Source: Bowmanella denitrificans (GTDB lineage: Bacteria; Pseudomonadota; Gammaproteobacteria; Enterobacterales; Alteromonadaceae). Taken from it: 64,000 nt of DNA. How positions within the stretch are numbered: position 1 is the stretch's first letter; each line of letters begins with the position of its first letter. The stretch covers positions 62,001 through 126,000 of the forward strand of contig NZ_BAAAEI010000023.1 in assembly GCF_039522935.1 (NCBI RefSeq), written 5' to 3'. Shown piece after piece: positions 53,219 to 60,297 of the stretch. The notes below the pieces were generated by a model, which had not been told where the DNA came from, made no database searches, and saw only the letters and a list, made by a program, of their open reading frames with translations. The position numbers and the translations under genes were made by a program.

Positions 53219-54703
53219 GTGCAGCAGGTTAAAAAAGTGGTAATTGCAGGAGGAGGAACAGCCGGATGGGTGACGGCCGCTGCCTTGTCCAAACAGTTGG
53301 CCAATCTGGTAGACGTGACGCTAGTGGAGTCGGAAGAGATCGGCACCGTGGGGGTAGGGGAAGCAACCATTCCGCCCATGCTGGTGTTTCATAAATTGCT
53401 GGGTATTGATGAACAGGCTTTTATGCGTGCAACCCACGCCACCTTCAAGTTAGGCATCAGTTTTGAAGGTTGGGGAGATATTGGGGAACGTTATATTCAT
53501 CCCTTTGGCACGACTGGCAAGGGCAGCTTTCTGGCTGATTTTCAACATTACTGGCTGCATGGAAAGACGCTCGGAATCGATTACGCTATTGATGACTATT
53601 GCTATGAATTGCAGGCCGCCGAGGCTGGGCGTTTTGCCCGCTCCGACAGTTCCAGCATCAGTTATGCTTATCATCTTGATGCTGGTCGCTACGCCAAATT
53701 TTTACGTGAATTCAGTGAGCAGCATGGGGCCAGGCGAATCGAAGGACGCATCGCCAGGGTAGAGCAGGATCCCGACAGCCAACATATCCGTGCCTTGGTG
53801 CTGGCCAGCGGCCAGCGGGTGGAAGGGGATCTGTTTATCGATTGTAGCGGTTTTCGAGGCTTGTTGATTGAACAGACCCTGCAAACCGGTTATGAAAACT
53901 GGCAGCATTGGCTGCCTTGCGACAGTGCGGTGGTAGTGCAGACTGAATCCGCCGACACGCTGCCACCCTATACGCGTGCCATGGCCCATGACAGTGGCTG
54001 GCAGTGGCGCATTCCCTTGCAGCACAGGGTGGGTAATGGTCTGGTCTATAGCAGCGCTCACCTGGATGACGATAGTGCCCGTGAACGGCTGATGACCAAT
54101 CTGGAGACCGCGCCACTCACCGAGCCACGCTTGATTCGTTATCAAACCGGTCGGCGTAAGCAGTTCTGGAATAAAAACTGTATTGCCATGGGCTTATCCA
54201 GTGGTTTTGTGGAACCCCTTGAATCCACCAGTATCTATCTGTTTATGAATGCGGTGGTGCGGCTGCTGAAACTGTTTCCCTTTAATGGCATGCAGAGCGC
54301 ACAGGTGGATGAGTACAACAGGCAGTCCATTGTTGAACTGGAAAAAATCCGCGACTTTATTATTTTGCATTACCATCTGACCCGCCGTGATGACAGTGCG
54401 TTCTGGCGTTACTGCCGGACCATGGCCATTCCCGATAGTCTGGCACAGCGCATGGCGCTGTTCCATGAATGTGGCCAATGTTTTCAAAGCAGTGATGAAT
54501 TGTTCAGGTTGGAGTCCTGGGTACATGTGATGCTGGGCCAGGGGCTGATGCCGCAGGGCTATAATCAACTGGTGGCGGCCGTGCCGGAAGCGCAGCTACG
54601 TCAGCATCTGCAGGGCATTCGTCAGACCATTGGGCAAGTGGTGGGTAAACTGCCCCCACATCAGGAATTTATCCGCCGTTACTGCCAGGCTGAAAAAAAC
54701 TAG
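53219..54703 (+). CDS. Flavin-dependent tryptophan-halogenase homologue (copy 1)
   Basis: This 494-residue protein starts at GTG with AGGA seven bases ahead. FAD-binding GGGTAGW is at 11-17 and VGVGEATIPPM at 44-54. The halogenase lysine equivalent to PrnA K79 is K77 in ATHATFK. The WxWxIP motif is WQWRIP (near 262), and the glutamate matching E346 lies in GFVEPLESTS. These residues mark true halogenases rather than monooxygenases, so chlorination or bromination of an indole or other aromatic group is plausible. It is shorter in the substrate region than PrnA (538 residues). No flavin reductase or tryptophan gene is adjacent, so FADH2 must come from elsewhere. It is co-transcribed with SapC and the cupin. 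Confidence 0.9.
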   Translation: MQQVKKVVIAGGGTAGWVTAAALSKQLANLVDVTLVESEEIGTVGVGEATIPPMLVFHKLLGIDEQAFMRATHATFKLGISFEGWGDIGERYIHPFGTTGKGSFLADFQHYWLHGKTLGIDYAIDDYCYELQAAEAGRFARSDSSSISYAYHLDAGRYAKFLREFSEQHGARRIEGRIARVEQDPDSQHIRALVLASGQRVEGDLFIDCSGFRGLLIEQTLQTGYENWQHWLPCDSAVVVQTESADTLPPYTRAMAHDSGWQWRIPLQHRVGNGLVYSSAHLDDDSARERLMTNLETAPLTEPRLIRYQTGRRKQFWNKNCIAMGLSSGFVEPLESTSIYLFMNAVVRLLKLFPFNGMQSAQVDEYNRQSIVELEKIRDFIILHYHLTRRDDSAFWRYCRTMAIPDSLAQRMALFHECGQCFQSSDELFRLESWVHVMLGQGLMPQGYNQLVAAVPEAQLRQHLQGIRQTIGQVVGKLPPHQEFIRRYCQAEKN

Positions 54704-54808
54704 CTTATTGGCTCAGGCAGAGAGATTGGCAGGCGATTGGTGATAGTTTTGGGTTTGGCAAGACTGCGCTACTATTGTGGAATAAGGGAAAATATAGAGG
54801 GAACTTAT

Positions 54809-55336
54809 ATGCATCTGGTGCTGGCAATTCTTGGCGTAGTCGTCACTATATTAGTCTTGCTTAATCGCCTGCAACAAGGTGGCATTGACCTTGGTTGGTT
54901 GAATCCTTTCAGTTGGCATAGGCGCAGAAAATTCCGGCAGGAATATACGTTGTCCGCAGCCTATACCCTGGACAACCCGATGGATGTTGCGGCTTTGTTT
55001 ATCGTTGGTGTGGCCAAACTAAATGGGGATATGAGTAAGGAGCAGAAGCAACGGATTCTGTCGTTGTTTCAGTCAGAGTTCCATCTTAGTGAGCAAGCCT
55101 CAGTGGAATTGTTAAGTGCCTCTGTGCATTTGTACGGCAGGGGGGATGAGGTACTGAACTATCCAGACAAAGTGCTGCACCGCAGTAAAAGTGCGTTTTC
55201 AACTGAACAGATTCAATCCGTGGTGTTTATGATGAATGAAGTGGCGAAGGTGGAAGGTCAGCCAAATGAGGCACAGCATAAGCTTATTGAAGGATTCGAA
55301 CAATGTTTTCCCAAACTGGTAAAAGCCAGTTGGTAA
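54809..55336 (+). CDS. TerB-like protein with N-terminal membrane anchor
   Basis: This 175-residue protein starts at an ATG preceded by AGAGGGAAC. An N-terminal hydrophobic helix (MHLVLAILGVVVTILVLLNR) is followed by a basic stretch (HRRRKFRQEY). A helical domain with DVAALFIVGVAKLNGDMSKE and VVFMMNEVAKVEGQ resembles the TerB/DjlA-type acidic helix bundle, though the metal-binding acidic pattern is thin. Family assignment is tentative. It lies between the two halogenase-cupin units but on the plus strand with its own ribosome site. A link with the halogenase operon is possible, since it starts ~105 bases after the halogenase stop. Confidence 0.65.
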   Translation: MHLVLAILGVVVTILVLLNRLQQGGIDLGWLNPFSWHRRRKFRQEYTLSAAYTLDNPMDVAALFIVGVAKLNGDMSKEQKQRILSLFQSEFHLSEQASVELLSASVHLYGRGDEVLNYPDKVLHRSKSAFSTEQIQSVVFMMNEVAKVEGQPNEAQHKLIEGFEQCFPKLVKASW

Positions 55337-55358
55337 TGTCTGTTGGTTTGACGAGAAG

Positions 55359-55637
55359 ATGGAGTGGTTTGCGATTGATTTAGGGGATGCCATGCTGGCA
55401 CAAGGCCGGCTGACTGAGCTGGAACGCCAACTCGGCCTGGCCTGGCTTGGGGCCGGTCAGCCGGATACTATGCTGGCTGGCGTGGTAAGCCGCTCGCAGG
55501 GATTGCATTGTCTGACCACGCTGTTTTTAAGTGGCCCGCTGCAGCGCTTAGTGGCACTGCCTGATGCTGTACCTTGCCAGCATTTACCCGCCGATGTTCA
55601 GCCGCTAATCGGCAATTGGCCCAATATGGCCTGCTAG
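55359..55637 (+). CDS. Small protein of unknown function
   Basis: This 92-residue open frame lies 22 bases after the TerB-like gene, with GAGAAG just ahead of the ATG. The product (MEWFAIDLGDAMLAQGRLTE, then RQLGLAWLGAGQPDTMLAGV) has helical, protein-like composition and no signal peptide. No family is recognised. Its spacing suggests an operon with the TerB-like gene. It ends just before repeat cluster 3; coding status is moderate. Confidence 0.5.
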   Translation: MEWFAIDLGDAMLAQGRLTELERQLGLAWLGAGQPDTMLAGVVSRSQGLHCLTTLFLSGPLQRLVALPDAVPCQHLPADVQPLIGNWPNMAC

Positions 55638-55679
55638 CCACTACCAGAGCCTACCCCGAATCACTGGAAAAACACCAGA

Positions 55680-56098
55680 TACACTCTCGCAAAGCCGCTG
55701 AGAGCGCTAAGGTCAGAAGCATTTTAATCCAAAACTTTGCGTGTTCTCTGTGCCTTTGTGGTGAAAATTGATCTGCGCAAAGCATAAGAAAACCACAGAG
55801 GCACAGAGATCACAGAGTGGTTTAAGGTATTGTCACTGCGCGCCTGTCTTTGCGCCTTAGCGTCACTGCGAGAAGTATTTCATTCTCAGCCAAAGGCCTT
55901 TCTGACAGAGCCGCTGAGTTTGCCAGCAGAAGATCCAGAAATCTCGGTGGAATCTCCGTGCTCTTCGTGTCTCTGTGGTGACAATTATCTGCGCAAAGCA
56001 TAAGAAAACCGCAGAGACACAGAGATCACAGAGTGGTTTAAGATATCGTTGCTGCAGAGCTATTCTTTGTGCCTTAGCGTCACTGTGAGAGGCATCAA
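55680..56098. repeat. Intergenic inverted-repeat cluster 3 with internal duplication
   Basis: There is no gene in this gap between the convergent TerB-side and halogenase genes. Copies of ACCACAGAGGCACAGAGATC start at 55792 and, slightly diverged, at 56008, each facing an inverted copy (55741-55762 and 55958-55980). The stretch TCTGCGCAAAGCATAAGAAA precedes both direct copies, so a unit of roughly 215-220 bases appears tandemly duplicated. Modules CGCAAAGCCGCTGAG and TTTGTGCCTTAGCGTCACTG are also repeated. Confidence 0.85.
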
Positions 56099-56123
56099 GT
56101 AACAGCCGATATTTTCCAGTGAA

Positions 56124-57617
56124 TCACAGTAACTCAGCGTGGGGTTTAAAGTTCAGGCCGCAGCGGCGGATAAAATCACCGAGGGTGGCCATTTCCTGCT
56201 GATAGGCCCTCAGGTCTGCAGGCTGCTGTAAAGGCCGGTTGGGGAAGATACCGTAACCGGCCAGCATACAAGCCCAGGACTTAGGCTGATAACTGCCGAT
56301 TAAATTATGCTTGAGCATATCGCCAGCAAAATCCGGGCTATGATGCCAAAGGGTCAGGATCTGCTTTAAGTTGTCGGAGATCTGTTGATTGGCGGCATTG
56401 TCCCGCCAGTAGTCAGTGTCGGCGCGGCGGTTCATCTTGTAGTGACAGACAATATAATCACGAATACCGTCAAAGCGGCCGTTAATATTTTGGTTAAAAG
56501 CCTGCTGATATTGGTGGCTAAACTGACTTTGTTCAAAACACTGAATAAACTGCGCGATAGTATTAAATGACAAGGCAATGGCCGTGGCTTCAAGGGGTTC
56601 GATAAAGCCCTGGGATAAGCCAACCGCCAGACAGTTTTTATGCCAGTGCTTATCAACCCGGCCAACCCGCATGGCTAAATGCCTGGCCTCTACATCGGCG
56701 TCCAGCAAGCCTAAGTGCTGCCTTAACTCCGTCTCGGCCTGGTCGGCATTGATATAGCCGGTGCTGTATACATAGCCGTTGCCGAAGCGGTTTGTCAGTG
56801 GAATTTTCCAGGCCCAGCCGTTGGACAGGGCAATGGAGCGGGTTTCTACCGGCAATACCTGGGGGGCGGCGCTTGGCATCACTACTGCGGCGTCATTAAA
56901 TAAACTGTCTTTATAACTGCGAAAACCGACGTTCAGGGATTTTTGCAGCAGTAGCGCCTGAAATCCCGAGCAATCAATAAAAAAGTCAGCGGCTAACTGC
57001 CGGCCATCGTTAAGCTGCACATAACTGAGGTTGCCAACCTGATCCAGGGTAGCCTCAGCAACATGACCAATCAGCCGGGTCACCCCTTTGGCCTGTGCCT
57101 GTTCGGCCAAAAACTGGCCGAGCCGGGCCGAATCAAAATGGTAACCGTAGGCCATGCCAAACGGAAAAGACTCGGCGGGCAAAGGGCCCAAATGCTGCCG
57201 GGTCAGATAGGTTTCGAGAAAATACCGATCCGGGTGCGCATCTACGTTCAGGCCCTGCATTCTGGCGCGGATATGTTTAAAGAACAAAGGCAGGGTGAAG
57301 ACATCGTCTGTTTGTGCGGCAAAGGGATGAAAGTAAGATTCAAAGCCGGCAAGGCTCGACCAGTTGTCAAAGCTGATGCCATTTTTATAGGTGGCATTGC
57401 AGCGCGGCATCCATTGCTCGTCGCTGACGCCAATAGTATCAAAGAACAGTTTTAAGTGCGGGGTGCTGCCTTCGCCCACGCCTATAATGCCGATGTCCTC
57501 GGACTCTACCAGGGTGATTTCAACATCCTGCCATTTGCTGACCAGCAGATTGGCCGCCATCCAGCCAGCGGTGCCCCCGCCGACAATCAGGATTTTATTG
57601 GGTTTGCTGTTTGTCAT
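56124..57617 (-). CDS. Flavin-dependent tryptophan-halogenase homologue (copy 2)
   Basis: This 497-residue protein has the FAD motif GGGTAGW (13-19). The region VGEGSTPHLKL differs from the usual GEATIP. The catalytic lysine is K78 in CNATYK, WxWxIP is WAWKIP, and the acidic site reads GFIEPLEATA. It keeps the glutamate matching PrnA E346, but the adjacent serine (S347 in PrnA) is alanine. It therefore remains a candidate halogenase with a changed active-site neighbour. It is the last gene of the minus-strand unit, 17 bases after the cupin. Divergence from copies 1 and 3 suggests a different substrate. Confidence 0.9.
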   Translation of the reverse strand: MTNSKPNKILIVGGGTAGWMAANLLVSKWQDVEITLVESEDIGIIGVGEGSTPHLKLFFDTIGVSDEQWMPRCNATYKNGISFDNWSSLAGFESYFHPFAAQTDDVFTLPLFFKHIRARMQGLNVDAHPDRYFLETYLTRQHLGPLPAESFPFGMAYGYHFDSARLGQFLAEQAQAKGVTRLIGHVAEATLDQVGNLSYVQLNDGRQLAADFFIDCSGFQALLLQKSLNVGFRSYKDSLFNDAAVVMPSAAPQVLPVETRSIALSNGWAWKIPLTNRFGNGYVYSTGYINADQAETELRQHLGLLDADVEARHLAMRVGRVDKHWHKNCLAVGLSQGFIEPLEATAIALSFNTIAQFIQCFEQSQFSHQYQQAFNQNINGRFDGIRDYIVCHYKMNRRADTDYWRDNAANQQISDNLKQILTLWHHSPDFAGDMLKHNLIGSYQPKSWACMLAGYGIFPNRPLQQPADLRAYQQEMATLGDFIRRCGLNFKPHAELL

Positions 57618-57634
57618 CCTGGCGCTGCGCCCCT

Positions 57635-58651
57635 TTATTTTTGTAGTTTTCGGATAAAGTAATCTTTGATGGCCCGAATATAGTCGGGCGACAATTTACC
57701 CAGTATATGTTGCTGCTGCGCTGGAATGTAGGCGCAAGGATCGACCCCCTGTTTAAATAAGTAGTGGTCAAACATACAGCGCCAGGCATTGCGCTGTTTG
57801 GGGGTGAGATCGCGCATGGCCAGTAAAGCCAGGTTTAAACTGTCGATAGCACTGGGGGACACCGCATCCGGTGCTGATGAACCGTTCCACCAGTAATTCA
57901 TCAGGGCATTGACCTTGTCCAGTGATTCCACATGGTGCCACCACAGCATAGGTATAAAGATGGCATCGCCCGGCCCAAGCTCGGCACTGTAGGCTGCGTC
58001 ACGGGCATGTTGAAACAATGGATAACGCCCGAGGTCGGGATTGTCCACATCCACCAGACTGGTGGGGGCGCCAGCCGGGGTAAAGTTAAGGGGACCAGGA
58101 TATAAATGACAGGTCTGCTCGGGGGGAAACAGGATAAAGCGCCGCCGACCGGTAACCACGCAGGCCAGATTGTCTGAGCCATCGTAATGGGTGCTGACAA
58201 TACCTTGATTACCTACCCATAGCCGGGGTTCGAGATCAGGAAAATAATCGCTGCGGTTTTCCTCGGCCAGCCCCGGCAGGATCTCGCTGAGCCTGGCATT
58301 TTGCATGGAGATGGCCGGATACACTGATCTGTCCATCAGCTCTAGTAGTCGGCCTAAAAACAGATCAACGCGCTCTTCACCACTTAAGTAATTAACGTCG
58401 GTCATCTGCGCATTGTAATAAAAACGCTTATTGGCCGATGGCGGCGCTACCACCATTCTGGCCTTGTTGCCCTGATAAAATTTAAGTAAGTGATTAACAA
58501 AGCTTTGCGGTCCTTGTTGTGCTGAGATTACCAGCGGCCATTTTTGGGCAAAGCCGCGGATAATCAGCGGCTGTTGTTCAGGGGCAAGCTGATTAAAAAA
58601 TTGCTCTGCGCTTAACGAAGAATATTCCGCAATGGCTTTGTACTTATGCAT
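57635..58651 (-). CDS. JmjC/cupin-like Fe(II)/2-oxoglutarate-dependent oxygenase (second copy)
   Basis: This 338-residue protein is colinear with the cupin at 52176-53210. HxD lies in THYDGSDNLACVVTGRRRF, and LYPGPLNFTPAG and ELGPGDAIFIPMLWWHHVES carry the distal histidine, so the iron site is intact. The ATG at 58651 (MHKYKAIAEYSSLS) is chosen because it aligns with the start of the other cupin; the open frame reaches 19 codons further, into the preceding halogenase gene. It lies between two halogenase homologues (20 and 17 bases away), so all three should be made together. The target is unknown. Confidence 0.87.
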   Translation of the reverse strand: MHKYKAIAEYSSLSAEQFFNQLAPEQQPLIIRGFAQKWPLVISAQQGPQSFVNHLLKFYQGNKARMVVAPPSANKRFYYNAQMTDVNYLSGEERVDLFLGRLLELMDRSVYPAISMQNARLSEILPGLAEENRSDYFPDLEPRLWVGNQGIVSTHYDGSDNLACVVTGRRRFILFPPEQTCHLYPGPLNFTPAGAPTSLVDVDNPDLGRYPLFQHARDAAYSAELGPGDAIFIPMLWWHHVESLDKVNALMNYWWNGSSAPDAVSPSAIDSLNLALLAMRDLTPKQRNAWRCMFDHYLFKQGVDPCAYIPAQQQHILGKLSPDYIRAIKDYFIRKLQK

Positions 58652-58671
58652 ATCTCTACTTCTTGCCTGAT

Positions 58672-60195
58672 TCATCCTTTGCCTGAAGTTTGTCTGCGAG
58701 CCGGACAATGGGTCTGAAGGTAGTCATGGTGGCTTGGCATTTTTTGCACCTCTGCGCGGATCTGCTGCCGGTTTTCATCAAGTAATCTGACCAGATCCTG
58801 ACGGTTAAAGGCATCCAGCAAGGGGTGGTATTTGTTGGGGCGAATCTTCACGCCTTCTAAAATGGCGTACCAACTGTCGCAGCTAAAGAACTGGCCGCTG
58901 CTATGCGGTATTTGCCCGCGCTGCTTAAACAGGGCTATCTTGCTGGCCAGGGTCTCTGGCACCGGCATATCCTGGCACCAGCGCCACAAGGTACTGTCCT
59001 GTCGTTTGGAGGTGCAGTAATGCAGAATGATAAAATCGCGGATTTCCTGATAATCCTGATCAATTTTCAGATTGAAACCGTCTTGCACATCCTGGTCGAA
59101 ATCCCTATCGGGAAAGTGCTGAATAAAGTGCACCAGGGTTTTATACACCAGGTGAATAGCCGTGGACTCCAGCGGCTCCAGGAATCCCCCAGCCAGCCCC
59201 AGGGCCAAACAGTTGCGCTGCCAGATCTTGTTGCGTTTACCCGTTACAAAGGGAATCACGCTGGGCTGATTAAGGACTTTTCCGGTTACCGTGCTTAGCA
59301 AGGTATCTATGGCTTCCTCGTCGCTGCAGAATTGGCTGGCATATACATAGCCGTTGCCGGTTCTGTGCTGCAGGGGAATGGCCCAGCTCCAGCCAGCCTG
59401 ACGGGCCGTTGCCACAGTATAAGGTACCGGTGGCGCCTGATTTTCCGTTTGTATGGTCACGGCGCGATTGCAAGGCAGGTAGTGGGACCAGTCCTGATAG
59501 CCCACCTGCAGGGCCTGCTCGATAAGCAGTCCCTTAAACCCCGTGCAGTCGATAAAAAAATCGCTGCTAAGATTGCTGCCGTCATCCAGGGTCAGGCTTT
59601 GAATAAAGGACCTTTGGTCAACTATCACCTCTTTGACGGTGGCTTCGATTCGATTAACGCCGCGTGTCAGGCAAAGCTGGCGCAAAAAACGGGCAAGCTG
59701 AATGGCATCCAGATGCAGGGCGTGAGCATAGCTGGCTTGTACCCAGTTATTGGGATGCTGGGGACGCAGCATAAAACGCTGCTGCTCGGCCATAGTGGCT
59801 GCCGGGGAATAATCCAGCCAGTTTGAATCCTGGCCATCTGCTAATGATTTCAACCAGGCCTGATAAAAATCAAAGCCATTAATATCTTTACCGGTGCGAC
59901 CAAATGGGTGGAAAAATTCCTCGCCAGGAACGGACCAGTCTGCAAAGCGAATACCCAGTTTAAAACTGGCGGATGTGGCCTGAATCAGGTCCTTCAGATT
60001 AATCTGACTGGCTTGGATAAAATCCATGATGGACGGCACGGTGGACTCGCCCACCCCGATACTGGCGATATCGGCGGACTCCACCAAGGTTAATTTTATG
60101 CCGCTGCCCCGTAACACAGTACAAAGCAAGGTCGCAGCCATCCAGCCAGCGGTGCCGCCACCGACAATACAGATGGATCTTAAGGCGTTTTGCAT
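58672..60195 (-). CDS. Flavin-dependent tryptophan-halogenase homologue (copy 3)
   Basis: This 507-residue protein has the FAD motif GGGTAGW (12-18), VGVGESTVPSIMDF, catalytic K79 in SASFK, the WxWxIP motif WSWAIP, and GFLEPLESTAIHL with the glutamate matching PrnA E346 and its serine. All family hallmarks of a working halogenase are present. It is closer in pattern to copy 1 (shared LGI-F-W and HPFG regions, QHR-GNG-VY) than to copy 2. It is the first enzyme gene after the TonB receptor on this strand, separated from it by a hairpin, and is followed by the cupin 20 bases later. The ligand and the electron source are not visible here. Confidence 0.9.
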   Translation of the reverse strand: MQNALRSICIVGGGTAGWMAATLLCTVLRGSGIKLTLVESADIASIGVGESTVPSIMDFIQASQINLKDLIQATSASFKLGIRFADWSVPGEEFFHPFGRTGKDINGFDFYQAWLKSLADGQDSNWLDYSPAATMAEQQRFMLRPQHPNNWVQASYAHALHLDAIQLARFLRQLCLTRGVNRIEATVKEVIVDQRSFIQSLTLDDGSNLSSDFFIDCTGFKGLLIEQALQVGYQDWSHYLPCNRAVTIQTENQAPPVPYTVATARQAGWSWAIPLQHRTGNGYVYASQFCSDEEAIDTLLSTVTGKVLNQPSVIPFVTGKRNKIWQRNCLALGLAGGFLEPLESTAIHLVYKTLVHFIQHFPDRDFDQDVQDGFNLKIDQDYQEIRDFIILHYCTSKRQDSTLWRWCQDMPVPETLASKIALFKQRGQIPHSSGQFFSCDSWYAILEGVKIRPNKYHPLLDAFNRQDLVRLLDENRQQIRAEVQKMPSHHDYLQTHCPARRQTSGKG

Positions 60196-60247
60196 AATTC
60201 AACCATAGTGATACTCGCCTTTGCAATTACAGGCCTTAGAATGAAAC

Positions 60248-60277
60248 AAACTGCGCAGTATTGCTACTGCGCAGTTT
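60248..60277 (-). terminator. Hairpin between the second TonB receptor and halogenase genes
   Basis: AAACTGCGCAGTA and TACTGCGCAGTTT (60248-60260 and 60265-60277) form a perfect 13-pair stem with a four-base loop, followed on the minus strand by GTTTCATT. It begins 20 bases after the receptor stop and lies 52 bases ahead of the halogenase start, matching the placement of the hairpin in the other receptor unit. Confidence 0.75.
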
Positions 60278-60297
60278 ATATGGGCCAGGACCTGTTA

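Noticed and set aside
53219..60195. Halogenated natural-product (NRPS/PKS) cluster suggested by three tryptophan-halogenase homologues
   Set aside because: No NRPS, PKS, tryptophan biosynthesis, oxidase or resistance genes are present; neighbours are receptors, cupins and glycan enzymes.
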